Shown: positions 35,161 to 44,510, counted from the first letter of the stretch. The stretch: DNA of 64,000 nucleotides from AP-15 sp035538335 (GCA_035538335.1 DATLKN010000045.1:62001-126000); one strand, 5' to 3'. A program made the numbers and translations. The notes: generated by a model from the letters alone, not told the origin.

Positions 35161-35640
35161 TCAACCGCGCTCGGCGCGCAGCGCCTCGGGATCGTGGTGG
35201 CGGCGCAGGCGCAGCGCGGCGAGGCGGGCGAACCGCAGGGTCAGCGAGCGGCGCCGGCCGGGGTTCAGCGGCAGCATGGCGCCGCCGCGCAACAGCGCCG
35301 CGCCGAACGGGTCCGCCACCATGAGGCCACATTCCTCGGGAATCAAAACGGCGGGGAATTCGCTCGGCACCGCGAAACAGAAGCGATCGGAGAAGTCACG
35401 ATAATCCGACCATTTGCGATCGGCGCGGAAATCGGCGACCGAGGTCTTGATTTCGACGATCATGAAGTCGCCGGCCTTGCCGAGCGCGAGCACGTCGGCG
35501 CGGCGGCCGTTGGCGAGGGGGAACTCGACGAGGCTCGCATAGTCGAGTTGTTCGAGGGCGCGGCACACGCCGCGCGCCAGCAGCGTCGCGGCAGCGGGGC
35601 GGATGGCGGGCGGGGTGGACATCGGTTCGCCGCCGATCAT
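35161..35640 (-). CDS. mmcB: MmcB family DNA repair protein
   Basis: This 159-residue protein matches the alphaproteobacterial MmcB (DUF1052) family, with the PD-(D/E)xK-like core ADVLALGKAGDFMIVEIKTSVADFRADRKWSDY. The later segment FCFAVPSEFPAVLIPEECGLMVADPFGA is also typical. In Caulobacter mmcB is SOS-controlled and implicated in DNA damage repair. A start at the internal Met (35622) is also possible. I did not find a clear LexA box (GTTC-N7-GTTC) upstream. It begins 40 bp from the ABC exporter gene on the other strand. Confidence 0.92.
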   Translation of the reverse strand: MIGGEPMSTPPAIRPAAATLLARGVCRALEQLDYASLVEFPLANGRRADVLALGKAGDFMIVEIKTSVADFRADRKWSDYRDFSDRFCFAVPSEFPAVLIPEECGLMVADPFGAALLRGGAMLPLNPGRRRSLTLRFARLAALRLRRHHDPEALRAERG

Positions 35641-35679
35641 AAGCCCCCCGATTCGAGCGGGCGAGCGTAACGGAGGTCG

Positions 35680-37404
35680 ATGATGGCAGCGAGCCGACGC
35701 GGCTTTCTGCGCGAGGCGTGGAAGTTAGCCTGGCCGTATTGGAAGTCCGAGGAGAAGTGGTCGGCGTGGGGGCTGCTCGTCGCCGTCGTGGCGCTCAATT
35801 TGGTATCCGTCGCGCTCAACGTCCGGTTCAACCGCTGGAACAACGATTTTTATAATGCCTTGCAGCAGTACAACTGGCCCGAGTTCTGGCGCCAGTTCGG
35901 GATTTTCGGGCTGATCGCGGCCGCCCTGATCGCCGACGGCGTCTACTCGCTTTATCTGCGGCAGATCCTGCACATCCGCTGGCGGCGCTGGCTGACCGCG
36001 CACTACCTCGACGCCTGGCTCGGCGACCAGGCCTATTACCGCATCCAGCTCGACCAGAGCGCGACCGACAACCCCGACCAGCGCATCGCGGACGATCTCG
36101 ACCGCTACGCGACCTATTCGATCGGGCTGTCGATGGGCCTGCTCAATTCCGTCGTCACGCTGCTCTCGTTCCTGTCGATCCTGTGGATTCTGTCCGGGGC
36201 GCTGACGATCCCGCTGTGGGCCGGCCACGCGCTGCACATTCCGGGCTACATGGTGTTCGCGGCGCTGTTCTATGCGATCGGCGGCACGTGGCTGACGCGC
36301 TGGATCGGCATGCCGCTGGCGCGGCTCAATTTCGACCAGCAGCGCTACGAGGCGGATTTCCGCTTCAGCCTGGTGCGGCTGCGCGAGAATGCCGAGAACG
36401 TCGCCTTCTACGGCGGCGAAGGGCGCGAACTCGACACCTTCAACGCGCGCTTCGCCCGCATCATCGCCAACTGGTGGGGCATCATCAGGCGGCGCAAGCG
36501 GCTCGGCTGGTTCACCACCGGCTATCAGCAGGTGGCGATCGTCTTTCCCTTTCTCGTTGCGGCGCCGCGCTATTTCAACCGGACAATCCAGCTCGGCGGG
36601 CTGATGCAAATCGCCTCGGCCTTCGGCCAGGTGCAGGATGCGCTGTCCTTCATCGTCACCTCGTACACCGATATCGCCGAATATCAGGCGGTGGTCGAGC
36701 GGCTCGCCGGGTTTCACGCGCGGCTCGGCGAGGTCGCCGAGCAGCGCCGGGCCGAACAGCCGATCGCCCTCGAACGCGCCGGCGGCGGCGTCGAGGTCGA
36801 CGCCCTCGACCTCGAACTGCCCGACGGCCGGCCGCTGCGGCAAGGCATCGCGCTGTCGGCGGCTCCCGGCCGGCCGCTGTTGATCGTCGGCCCCTCGGGG
36901 GCGGGAAAGAGCACGCTGTTGCGGGCGATCGCCGGGCTGTGGCCGTTCGGCCGCGGCCGCATTCGCGTCGGCGACGGCCGCGTGCTGTTTCTGCCGCAGC
37001 GGCCCTATCTGCCGCTCGGCACGCTCGCGCACGCGCTCGTCTATCCGCGCGCCGAGGGCGAATTCTCGCGCGACGGCCTGGTCGAGGCGCTGCGCGCGGT
37101 CGGGCTGCCGCATCTTGTCCCGCTGCTCGGCGAAGAGGGGCACTGGGCGCAGCGCCTGTCGATCGGCGAGCAGCAGCGCGTCGCCTTCGCGCGTGTCCTC
37201 TTGGTGCGCCCGGAGATCGTCTTTCTCGACGAGGCGACCTCGGCCCTCGACGAGGCGGCCGAAGCCGCCCTCTACCGGCTGCTGCGGCACGCCTCGTGGC
37301 GGCCGACGATCGTCAGCGTCGGGCATCACGGCACGCTGCGCCGCTTTCACGAAAGCGTCGTCGATCTGGCGCCGGAGCCGGTGTCCACGGTCGCCGCCGG
37401 GTGA
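35680..37404 (+). CDS. ABC transporter, fused membrane and ATPase domains (SbmA/YddA, ABCD-like)
   Basis: This 574-residue half-transporter has an N-terminal SbmA/BacA-like membrane domain of about six helices (WKLAWPYWKSEEKWSAWGLLVAVVALNL, RFNRWNNDFYNALQQYNWPEFWRQ, TDNPDQRIADDL). A C-terminal ATPase follows: Walker A GPSGAGKSTLLRAI, signature LSIGEQQRVAFAR, Walker B IVFLDEATSALDEA. It resembles YddA and eukaryotic ABCD proteins and is often annotated as a vitamin B12, peptide or very-long-chain fatty acid transporter; the substrate is unknown. The gene stands alone. Confidence 0.92.
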   Translation: MMAASRRGFLREAWKLAWPYWKSEEKWSAWGLLVAVVALNLVSVALNVRFNRWNNDFYNALQQYNWPEFWRQFGIFGLIAAALIADGVYSLYLRQILHIRWRRWLTAHYLDAWLGDQAYYRIQLDQSATDNPDQRIADDLDRYATYSIGLSMGLLNSVVTLLSFLSILWILSGALTIPLWAGHALHIPGYMVFAALFYAIGGTWLTRWIGMPLARLNFDQQRYEADFRFSLVRLRENAENVAFYGGEGRELDTFNARFARIIANWWGIIRRRKRLGWFTTGYQQVAIVFPFLVAAPRYFNRTIQLGGLMQIASAFGQVQDALSFIVTSYTDIAEYQAVVERLAGFHARLGEVAEQRRAEQPIALERAGGGVEVDALDLELPDGRPLRQGIALSAAPGRPLLIVGPSGAGKSTLLRAIAGLWPFGRGRIRVGDGRVLFLPQRPYLPLGTLAHALVYPRAEGEFSRDGLVEALRAVGLPHLVPLLGEEGHWAQRLSIGEQQRVAFARVLLVRPEIVFLDEATSALDEAAEAALYRLLRHASWRPTIVSVGHHGTLRRFHESVVDLAPEPVSTVAAG

Positions 37405-37417
37405 GCCTCGGCGCCGG

Positions 37418-37490
37418 GATTGCTTCGCCGCTGCGGTCTTCGCAATGACGCCTCCCGGTTGTCATTGCGGGCGAAGCGAAGCAATCTCGT
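37418..37490. repeat. Palindromic intergenic repeat, family C
   Basis: The unit has gattgcttcgccgctgcggt near the left end and cgaagcgaagcaatct on the right, with cgcaatgac/gtcattgcg inside. It lies between the ABC exporter and lysS and is a close copy of the 22336 unit. Confidence 0.85.
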
Positions 37491-37506
37491 CTGGGGAGAG
37501 GATCCG

Positions 37507-38979
37507 ATGAATACGAGCGAGGACGAGCTGCGCTCGGTGCGGCTGGCGAAGCTCGAGCGTCTCGAGGCGCTCGGCGTCGATGCCTATCCCTATTCGTTCT
37601 CCCGCACCGACGAGGCGGCCGCGCTCGACGAGCGCTATCGGGCGTTGCCGGCCGGCGGCGAGACGGCGGACGAGGTGCGGATCGCCGGGCGCGTGCGCGC
37701 CAACCGCAACAGCGGCATGTTCCTCGACCTGCACGACGCCTCCGGCAAGATCCAGGTCTTCTGCCACAAGGACCTGCTCCCGCCCGAGCAGCTGCAGATC
37801 GTGCGGCTTATCGACATCGGCGATCTGATCGGCGTCAGGGGCAGCATCCGCCGCACGCCGCGCGGCGAGCTGACCGTCAACGCCGCCGCCGTCGAGGTGC
37901 TGGCGAAGACGCTGCGGCCGCTGCCGGAGAAATTCCACGGCCTCGCCGATGTCGAGCTGCGCTACCGGCAGCGCTATGTCGATCTGATCATGAACGAGGC
38001 GAGCCGGCAGACGCTGCGCCGCCGCAGCCGGGTCGTCGCGGCGCTGCGCGGCCATCTCGCGGCGCGCGGCTATCTCGAGGTCGAGACGCCGATGCTGCAC
38101 ACGATCCCCGGCGGTGCCTCGGCCAAGCCCTTCGTCACGCATCACAACGCGCTCGACATCGAGCTTTATCTGCGGATTGCGCCCGAATTGCATCTGAAGC
38201 GGCTGATCGTCGGCGGGCTCGCCGACAAGCTGTTCGAGATCAACCGCTGCTTCCGCAACGAGGGGCTGTCGCCGCGGCACAACCCCGAATTCACCTCGCT
38301 CGAGCTCTACGAGGCCTATGTCGATTACGAAGCGATGATGAGCCTCACCGAGGAGCTCGTCACCGAGGTCGCGCAATCCGTCCTCGGCACGACGCGCCTG
38401 TCTTACGGCGGCGCCGAGATCGACCTGGCGCGGCCGTGGCCGCGCCGCGGCATGGCGGAGCTGGTGCGCGAGGCGACCGGCGTCGATTTTCTCGGCATCG
38501 AGGACGCCGCGGCGGCGCGCCAGGCGGCGGCGCGGCTCGGCGCCGCGATCGCCGGCGGCGAAAGCTGGGGGCAGGCGCTCGAGGCCGCCTTTGCCGCGCG
38601 CGTCGAGGAGCAGCTGTTGCAGCCGGTGCACGTCACCGGCTTTCCGCGCGAGATCTCGCCGCTCGCCAAGGCCGACCGCCGCGACCCGCGGCTCGCCGAG
38701 CGCTTCGAGAGCTATATCTACGGCTGGGAAATCGCCAACGCCTTTTCCGAGCTGACCGACCCGCGCGACCAGCGCGCCCGCTTCGAGGCGCAGATGCGGG
38801 CGCGCGCGGCGGGGGACGAAGAGGCGCAGCCGCTCGACGAGGACTACATCGCCGCCCTGGAATACGGCCTGCCGCCCTGCGGCGGGCTCGGGATCGGCAT
38901 CGACCGGCTCGTCATGCTGTTCACCGACAGCCCGTCGATCCGCGACGTCATCGCCTTCCCGACCCTGCGCCCGCGCTGA
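37507..38979 (+). CDS. lysS: Lysyl-tRNA synthetase, class II
   Basis: This 490-residue protein has an N-terminal OB-fold anticodon-binding domain (RIAGRVRANRNSGMFLDLHDASGKIQVF). The class II catalytic core follows with motif 1 (RGYLEVETPMLH), motif 2 (FEINRCFRNEGLSPRHNPEFTSLELY) and motif 3 (GGLGIGIDRLVMLFTD). It charges tRNA-Lys. ATG 37507 is preceded by GGGGAGAGGA. Many alphaproteobacteria carry only a class I LysRS, so the class II type is a useful lineage marker. Confidence 0.96.
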   Translation: MNTSEDELRSVRLAKLERLEALGVDAYPYSFSRTDEAAALDERYRALPAGGETADEVRIAGRVRANRNSGMFLDLHDASGKIQVFCHKDLLPPEQLQIVRLIDIGDLIGVRGSIRRTPRGELTVNAAAVEVLAKTLRPLPEKFHGLADVELRYRQRYVDLIMNEASRQTLRRRSRVVAALRGHLAARGYLEVETPMLHTIPGGASAKPFVTHHNALDIELYLRIAPELHLKRLIVGGLADKLFEINRCFRNEGLSPRHNPEFTSLELYEAYVDYEAMMSLTEELVTEVAQSVLGTTRLSYGGAEIDLARPWPRRGMAELVREATGVDFLGIEDAAAARQAAARLGAAIAGGESWGQALEAAFAARVEEQLLQPVHVTGFPREISPLAKADRRDPRLAERFESYIYGWEIANAFSELTDPRDQRARFEAQMRARAAGDEEAQPLDEDYIAALEYGLPPCGGLGIGIDRLVMLFTDSPSIRDVIAFPTLRPR

Positions 38980-39007
38980 GCAGAGCGCCTGCCCCATTGA
39001 GCAGGGG

Positions 39008-39280
39008 TCAGATGCAGCGGATCGTCCAGTTCGTGAAATCGTCGCCCGGCCGGTCTTCGGAGCCGTTCGACGTGTTGTGCAAAGTCGTCGATTGCAGCAC
39101 GCGAAAGCCGTTCGGGCAGATCCGCTTCGCCAGCTGCAGGTTCGGCGCGGCGGAGCCGCCGGGGATGCCGGGGCCGTGAATGGTGTAGGTGTTTGCATCG
39201 ACCCGCGTTGCCGTCGCCTTGGTGCAGCCGGGCAACAGCAGGACCACGCAGAGGAGCGGCAAAAGCAAGCGCATCGTCAT
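39008..39280 (-). CDS. Small lipoprotein of unknown function
   Basis: This 90-residue protein has a lipoprotein signal peptide (MTMRLLLPLLCVVLLLPGC, lipidation at Cys19). The mature part reads TRVDANTYTIHGPGIPGGSAAPNLQLAKRICPNGFRVLQ and ends in NWTIRC. The two further Cys residues (in RICPNG and TIRC) could form a disulphide. It resembles small CC0125/CC1285-like lipoproteins only loosely. It is convergent with lysS, with a 28-bp gap, and its function is unknown. Confidence 0.8.
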   Translation of the reverse strand: MTMRLLLPLLCVVLLLPGCTKATATRVDANTYTIHGPGIPGGSAAPNLQLAKRICPNGFRVLQSTTLHNTSNGSEDRPGDDFTNWTIRCI

Positions 39281-39397
39281 TCACGCGGCGGTTTGGCGAG
39301 GCCTCCTCTTACCTCCTCACGGCAATTTGTACCAGATGGGAAAAGCCGGGCTCTGGACCGGGCCGTGCCGCGGCCGCATATCAATTAGGCGATCGTC

Positions 39398-39910
39398 ATG
39401 GAGTTCGCCGTGATGCAATCCGCCCTCTTGTCGCGCGCGCCGCGCGCCGCCGCCATCGCTCTCGTCGCGTTCCTGCTGAGCTTCACCGTACCGTTGGCGG
39501 CGAATGCCGCCGCCCTCCCGCCGATCCCGCCCGGCCTGGCGCGGATCTGGATCTATCGCGACCTCGATCCCAACATCTCGCTCGCCCGGCCCTATGTCCG
39601 GCTCAACGGCCAGATCGCCGGGATCTCCGAGCCGGGCGGCGCCTTCTACCGCGACGTGCCGCCGGGCGAATATTACGTGACCGTCGACAGCATCGGGCAG
39701 GATGTGGACCAGTGGGCGAGCGTCGCCGTCGTGCCGGGGCAGCAGGTCTATCTGAAGGTCGACGACGCGCCCTATTGGGATTGCGGCGGCGGCGGCGGCA
39801 AGAGCGGCGGCGGCGGCGGCTGGTGCCGCGACACCTTCTATACCCGCCTGCAACTGCCGCAGGTCGGCGCCGCCGCGGTGGCGCGGCTGCCCTTCACCGG
39901 CGGTGCGTAG
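39398..39910 (+). CDS. Exported protein with DUF2846-like domain and Cys-flanked glycine tract
   Basis: This 170-residue precursor has a signal peptide (APRAAAIALVAFLLSFTVPLAANAA). A beta-sandwich-like domain follows (ARIWIYRDLDPNISLARPYVRLNGQIAGISEPGGAFYRDVPPGEYYVTV), typical of DUF2846 proteins, which often occur in lipoproteins. Near the C-terminus comes CGGGGGKSGGGGGWC, a Lys-Ser-centred glycine tract bounded by two Cys. An internal ATG at 39413 may be the real start. Function is unknown; an envelope-associated role is inferred from the signal peptide. Confidence 0.82.
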   Translation: MEFAVMQSALLSRAPRAAAIALVAFLLSFTVPLAANAAALPPIPPGLARIWIYRDLDPNISLARPYVRLNGQIAGISEPGGAFYRDVPPGEYYVTVDSIGQDVDQWASVAVVPGQQVYLKVDDAPYWDCGGGGGKSGGGGGWCRDTFYTRLQLPQVGAAAVARLPFTGGA

Positions 39911-39932
39911 CCGGCGACTTCCCGCCTCTTTC

Positions 39933-40008
39933 CTCGTCACGTCGGCGAAAGCCGGGGTCCATCGATCCGCCGCACGAGCGGCCGGAGACTTGGGTCCCGG
40001 CCGGAGTT
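39933..40008. repeat. Palindromic intergenic repeat, family D
   Basis: The arms cgtcacgtcggcgaaagccg and gggtcccggccgga surround an imperfect centre. It relates to the 919-1048 copy inside lptE and lies between the exported-protein gene and the end of the ABC ATPase gene. Confidence 0.75.
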
Positions 40009-40043
40009 TATCCTCGGGCGGTGCGTAGCGTTTGCCTCGGTCG

Positions 40044-41336
40044 TCAGAAATTTTCGAGGTTGAACAGCTCGCTGTCGTCGTCGTAGGCGAAAATCTCCGC
40101 GTGCCGGCCCCAGTTGATGATGGTGTCGAGCACGCGCGCGGCTTCCTCTTCCGACAGATGATCTTCGAGCTCGCGCAGAAAGCGGGCGGCGGGTGCGCGA
40201 TGGCCGGGCCGCTCGTCGAGCACGCGGCGGATGTGCAGCGCCAGCGGCACGTGCCGCAACACCCCGTCGGCGAAGATGCCCTTGCGTCCCTGCATGTCGG
40301 CGTCGGCATAGCGCCGGCCCTGCGCCGTCAGCACGACGTCGCCGTCGCCGACATGCGCCAGCCCCAAGAGCTGCAGCGTGTCGAGCAGCGGGAACAGATC
40401 GTCGATCGCGAGGTTCTCGTTGGCGGCCAGATCCGGCAGGTCGGCGCGGCCCAGATAGGGCGACTCGCTGAGCGTCTCGATCAAGCCCGAGAGCTGCTGC
40501 ACGGCGGCGTCGGGCAGGCGATAGCCCATGCCGATCGGCTCCGGTCTTGCCCCGCGCCGCCCGTCGCCGGTCGTCAGAAGCGCGTAGACCTTTTCGACGA
40601 TCTGGCGGAATTCGCCGCTGTCCCAATCGCGCGGCCGCGGCAAGAGGACCGGGATCTCGGCGCGGATGCGGCCCGGATCGCTGCCGAAGATCAGGATGCG
40701 GTCGGCGATCTCGACGGCCTCCTCGATATTGTGCGACACCATGACGATCCCCTTCGTCGGAATCCGGCGGTCGCGCCACAGATCGAGCAGATCACCCCGC
40801 AATGTCTCCGCCGTCAGCACGTCGAGCGCCGAGAACGGCTCGTCGAGGAGCAGAATCTCGGGGTTGACGACCAGCGCGCGGGCAAAGCCGACGCGCTGCC
40901 GCATGCCGCCCGACAGCTCCTTCGGATAGGCGCTCTCGAAGCCGTCGAGGCCGATCAGGTCGATGGCGTCGACGGCGCGGCGGCGCCGCTCGGCGCCGGG
41001 AATTCCCTGCGCCTCCAGCCCCAGCTCGACATTGCCGAGCACCGTCAGCCAGGGAAAGAGAGCAAAGCTCTGAAACACCATCGCGACGCCGTGCACCGGC
41101 TCGAGCACGGGCTCGCCGCGGTATTCGACGCTGCCTGAAGAAGCGGGGATCAGTCCGGCGAGGATGCGCAGGAACGTCGATTTGCCGGAGCCCGACTTGC
41201 CGAGGATGGCGACGATCTCGCCGTCTTCCAGGGTGAAGTCGAGATGATCGAGCACGAGCCCGTCGCGGCTTGCCGGCATGCGGTAACTCTTGCAAACCCC
41301 GCGGACCCGCAGCAGCCCTGTTCTTGTTTCGCTCAT
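40044..41336 (-). CDS. Nitrate/sulfonate-type ABC transporter ATPase with C-terminal AAA-associated domain
   Basis: This 430-residue protein has an N-terminal ATPase of about 250 residues: Walker A GKSGSGKSTFLR, Q-loop FQSFALFPWLTVLGNVELGLEAQG, signature LSGGMRQRVGFAR, Walker B LLLDEPFSALD and His loop VSHNIEEA. The extra C-terminal part (from about residue 280: LSGLIETLSESPYLGRADLPDLA...AARVLDTIINWGRHAEIFAYDDDS) matches the AAA-associated domain seen in some NitT/TauT ATPases. It is the partner of the double permease 16 bp upstream. No binding protein is adjacent. Confidence 0.92.
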   Translation of the reverse strand: MSETRTGLLRVRGVCKSYRMPASRDGLVLDHLDFTLEDGEIVAILGKSGSGKSTFLRILAGLIPASSGSVEYRGEPVLEPVHGVAMVFQSFALFPWLTVLGNVELGLEAQGIPGAERRRRAVDAIDLIGLDGFESAYPKELSGGMRQRVGFARALVVNPEILLLDEPFSALDVLTAETLRGDLLDLWRDRRIPTKGIVMVSHNIEEAVEIADRILIFGSDPGRIRAEIPVLLPRPRDWDSGEFRQIVEKVYALLTTGDGRRGARPEPIGMGYRLPDAAVQQLSGLIETLSESPYLGRADLPDLAANENLAIDDLFPLLDTLQLLGLAHVGDGDVVLTAQGRRYADADMQGRKGIFADGVLRHVPLALHIRRVLDERPGHRAPAARFLRELEDHLSEEEAARVLDTIINWGRHAEIFAYDDDSELFNLENF

Positions 41337-41352
41337 CCGGTCGCCCCTTCGG

Positions 41353-43083
41353 TCAGTCGAGACGCAGCCGCTCGGCGGCGAGGTTGTAGAGCGGGCGCCA
41401 CAACAGGCGGTTGAAGGTCAGGACGTATAGACTCAGCACCCCGATGCCGAGCGCGATGCGCGCGCCACCGCCCGCGGCCGTCGCCTGCGCGATATAGGCG
41501 CCGAGCCCGGTCGCGGTCAAAGTCGTCTGGCCCCACTGGACCACTTCGGCGACGATGCTGGCGTTCCACGATCCGCCGGCGGCGGTGACCGCGCCCGTCA
41601 CAAAGGCCGGAAAGATCGCCGGCAGCATGATTCGCCGCCACCACAACAGGCGCCGGACGCCGAGATTGCGGGCGGCGAGCTGCAATTCCGCCGGCAACGC
41701 CGACGTCCCGGCGATGACGTTGAAGAGGATGTACCATTGCGTGCCGAGGATCATCAGCGGCGACAGCCAGATCTCCGGGTTGAGCCGGAAGTGCAGGATC
41801 AGCACCACGGCGACGGGAAAGAACAGATTGGCCGGAAAGGCCGCGAGGAATTGCACGATCGGCTGCATCTTGTCGGCGAGCCGGGGGCGCAACCCGATCC
41901 ATACTCCCATCGGCACCCAGATGACGGCGGCGGCCCCGATCAGGACGAACACCCGGATCGAGGTGAAGAGGCCGAGCACGAACACCCAGCCGATTTCGTG
42001 AAGGCTCACGGTGCGGTGCACGAAAATCACGATCCACGCAGCTGCGGCCAGCGTGGCGATGACCAGGACGATGTCGAAAGCCCGCTCAAAGGCGGGCCCG
42101 AACGACCACGCTCGGGGGCCACGGCGCCGGGCCGGACGGGCGAACGCGCGATCGACGAGGTGGTTGAGCAAAAGAAGCCCGCCCCCGGCAGCATCGACGA
42201 ACCGTGCGCGCTGCAAAGCGACGAGGAACCACGGCCGCACATTCTCGGCCTCGGCCGGCGGATCGGCTTGAAACTTGCGCGACCAGGCGAGCAGCGGCCG
42301 GAACAACAGCTGGTCGTAGAGGAAGATGACGACCAGCATGACGAGCACGGCATAAAAGATCGCCGGCAAGTTCCGCCGGTCGATCGCGGTCGCGATATAG
42401 GAACCGATGCCCGGCAACAGGATCGAGCGGCCGGAGACGGTGATCGCCTCCGAGGCGACGACGAAGAACCAGCCGCCCGAGACCGACATCATCATGTTCC
42501 ATACCAGCGCCGGGACCGCGTGCGGCACTTCCAACCGCCAGAACCGCTGCCACGGGGAAAGATGGTACATGCGCGCCGCCTCGATCAGCTCGGCCGGCAC
42601 GGTGCGCAGCGACTGGTAGAGGCTGAACGTCATGTTCCAGGCTTGGCTGGTGAAGATCGCGAAGATTGCGGCGCATTCGACCCCTAAGAGCCGGCCTGGG
42701 AAGAGCGCAATGAACCCGGTCACGGTGATCGACAAAAAGCCGAGGATCGGCACCGATTGCAGAATGTCCAAGATCGGGATCAGGATCTTTTCCGCCGCGC
42801 GGCTCTTCGCCGCGAGCGCCGCATAGGCGAGGCTGAAGACGAGCGAGGCGACGAGCGCCACCCCCATTCGCAATACCGAGCGCAGCGCATAATCCGGCAA
42901 GGCCGACGGGTCGAGGCGGATCGTCAGCGGCTCGCCGACATTGTAGCGCGCGCTCATCGCCATGCCGCCCCACACGAGCAGCGCAAGCAGACCCATGACG
43001 AGCGGCAGCGCCACCAGATCCCAGCGGTTGGGGCGCAGCCGCGACGGCCAGGCGAGGACGGGAGGCCCCCAGCGCTGTTCCAT
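41353..43083 (-). CDS. ABC transporter permease with two fused permease domains (NitT/TauT type)
   Basis: This 576-residue membrane protein carries two complete binding-protein-dependent permease units. The first has SQAWNMTFSLYQSLRTVPAELIEAARMYHLSPWQRFWRLEVPHAVPALVWNMMMS (EAA loop) at about residues 150-205. The second has ILGTQWYILFNVIAGTSALPAELQLAARNLGVRRLLWWRRIMLPAIFPAFVTG at about 430-485. About a dozen transmembrane helices are expected. Both halves end in a loop like SIVAEVVQWG. A single chain thus replaces the usual permease dimer. It is cotranscribed with the ATPase; the substrate is unknown. Confidence 0.92.
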   Translation of the reverse strand: MEQRWGPPVLAWPSRLRPNRWDLVALPLVMGLLALLVWGGMAMSARYNVGEPLTIRLDPSALPDYALRSVLRMGVALVASLVFSLAYAALAAKSRAAEKILIPILDILQSVPILGFLSITVTGFIALFPGRLLGVECAAIFAIFTSQAWNMTFSLYQSLRTVPAELIEAARMYHLSPWQRFWRLEVPHAVPALVWNMMMSVSGGWFFVVASEAITVSGRSILLPGIGSYIATAIDRRNLPAIFYAVLVMLVVIFLYDQLLFRPLLAWSRKFQADPPAEAENVRPWFLVALQRARFVDAAGGGLLLLNHLVDRAFARPARRRGPRAWSFGPAFERAFDIVLVIATLAAAAWIVIFVHRTVSLHEIGWVFVLGLFTSIRVFVLIGAAAVIWVPMGVWIGLRPRLADKMQPIVQFLAAFPANLFFPVAVVLILHFRLNPEIWLSPLMILGTQWYILFNVIAGTSALPAELQLAARNLGVRRLLWWRRIMLPAIFPAFVTGAVTAAGGSWNASIVAEVVQWGQTTLTATGLGAYIAQATAAGGGARIALGIGVLSLYVLTFNRLLWRPLYNLAAERLRLD

Positions 43084-43310
43084 GATCCCTTCGCGCGGCC
43101 GGTTGGCGGAGGCTAGCTCTTAGCAGAGCGCAGCCCCGTCCGCGAGGCGGCAAATTTTCGCGCGGCGGTACGCCGAGGGATGCCGCGCCTGCATCGGAGG
43201 ATTGCGCAGAACGGGCCTAGGCTAGCCCGCCGCGCTGCCGATAGAGTGTGATCGGGAGCAGTAGCGGCGCCGTTCGAGCGCGGGCGCACAACAGCAGCGG
43301 AGGAACAGAG

Positions 43311-44459
43311 ATGCAGTACCGGCGAATCTCGGCCGATTGCCACCTCGACATGATCTGGCTGCCGCCGGATCTCTTCACCTCGCAGGCGCCGCGCGCCCTC
43401 AAGGACGAGATGCCCTACGTCAAGGAGCAGGCGGACGGCACGAAACGCTGGGTCGACGACAACGGCGCCGATTACGGCATGGCCGGCGGGGTCGGCGCGT
43501 CCGGGACGCCGTATATGCCGGGCAAGCAGTTGCGCGTCGACAAGATGGCCGAGGCCGGGCTCTACGACGATTTCAACAAAAAGGGCCTGCGCCGCCCGGG
43601 CGACCCGCATCTGCGGGTCAAGGAATTGGACCGCGACGGTGTCGACGCCGAGGTCATCTACGGCATCCTCGCCGCTTGCGCGAAGATGAAGAACCCGCAG
43701 GCGGCCAACGAGATGCTGCGCATCTACAACGATTTCATGCACGATTTCTGCAGCCATTACCCGGACCGCGAGATCGGCCTCGCCTGTCTGCCCTACAGCG
43801 ACATCGAGGCGGCCGCCGCCGAGGTGCGCCGGGTCGCCAAGCTCGGCATGCGGGGCGTCGAGCTCAGCTGCTCCTGGCACATGACGCCGATGTGGCACCC
43901 GATGTGGGACCCGCTCTGGGAGGCGGTGAACGAGACGCAGCTACCGCTGCATTTCCACACCTTCCCCTCGGTCGATCCGGAATTGCGCAAGCAGTACACC
44001 GGCAACACGCTCCGGGCGATGACCTATAGCGGGCTCTGCCTCTTCCAGATGACGCTCGGCAACATCCTGACGGCGCTGATGGGGGCGGCCGTGTTCGAGC
44101 GCTTCCCGAACATCCGCGTCGTCTTCGGCGAGAGCGGCATCGGCTGGATCCCCTACGTCATCGACCGCATGGATTTCGAATACCAGGACCAGTACCGCGA
44201 CCTCAAATTGAAGCTGAAGCCGAGCGAATACTGGCGCCGGCAGTGCAAGGCGACCTTCCAGTTCGACCGCGTCGGCACCAAGCTGATCGAGGAGATGGGG
44301 GTCGAGACCCTGATGTGGGGCTCCGACTACCCGCACCCCGACGGCGTCTGGCCGGAATCGAAGAAATACATCGCCGACCAGTTCGGCCATCTGCCGGCCG
44401 ACGTGACCTACAAGATGACCTGCGAGAACGCCGGCAAGTTCTACGGCCTGATCAACTAG
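43311..44459 (+). CDS. Amidohydrolase family protein (amidohydrolase 2/ACMSD-like)
   Basis: This 382-residue protein starts at ATG 43311 after GGAGG. It has an N-terminal metal-site segment ISADCHLDMIW, then HFHTFPSVDPE in the middle and ESGIGWIPYVIDRMDFEYQDQ and LMWGSDYPHPDGVWPES (catalytic Asp) near the end. This is the TIM-barrel amidohydrolase 2 layout shared with 2-amino-3-carboxymuconate semialdehyde decarboxylase and related decarboxylases. The first motif is DCHLD rather than the usual DxHxH. The substrate is unknown. The 227-bp gap upstream, shared with the divergent permease gene, shows no distinct element. Confidence 0.9.
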   Translation: MQYRRISADCHLDMIWLPPDLFTSQAPRALKDEMPYVKEQADGTKRWVDDNGADYGMAGGVGASGTPYMPGKQLRVDKMAEAGLYDDFNKKGLRRPGDPHLRVKELDRDGVDAEVIYGILAACAKMKNPQAANEMLRIYNDFMHDFCSHYPDREIGLACLPYSDIEAAAAEVRRVAKLGMRGVELSCSWHMTPMWHPMWDPLWEAVNETQLPLHFHTFPSVDPELRKQYTGNTLRAMTYSGLCLFQMTLGNILTALMGAAVFERFPNIRVVFGESGIGWIPYVIDRMDFEYQDQYRDLKLKLKPSEYWRRQCKATFQFDRVGTKLIEEMGVETLMWGSDYPHPDGVWPESKKYIADQFGHLPADVTYKMTCENAGKFYGLIN

Positions 44460-44463
44460 GCAG

Positions 44464-44510
44464 CCCCCTCCCACTCCCTCACCCGCATGCGGGGAAGGGA
44501 GTGGGAGGGA
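44464..44510. repeat. Palindromic intergenic repeat, family A
   Basis: The arms ccccctcccactccctcacc and ggggaagggagtgggaggg pair around gcatgc. It lies between the convergent amidohydrolase and marR genes. Confidence 0.8.
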
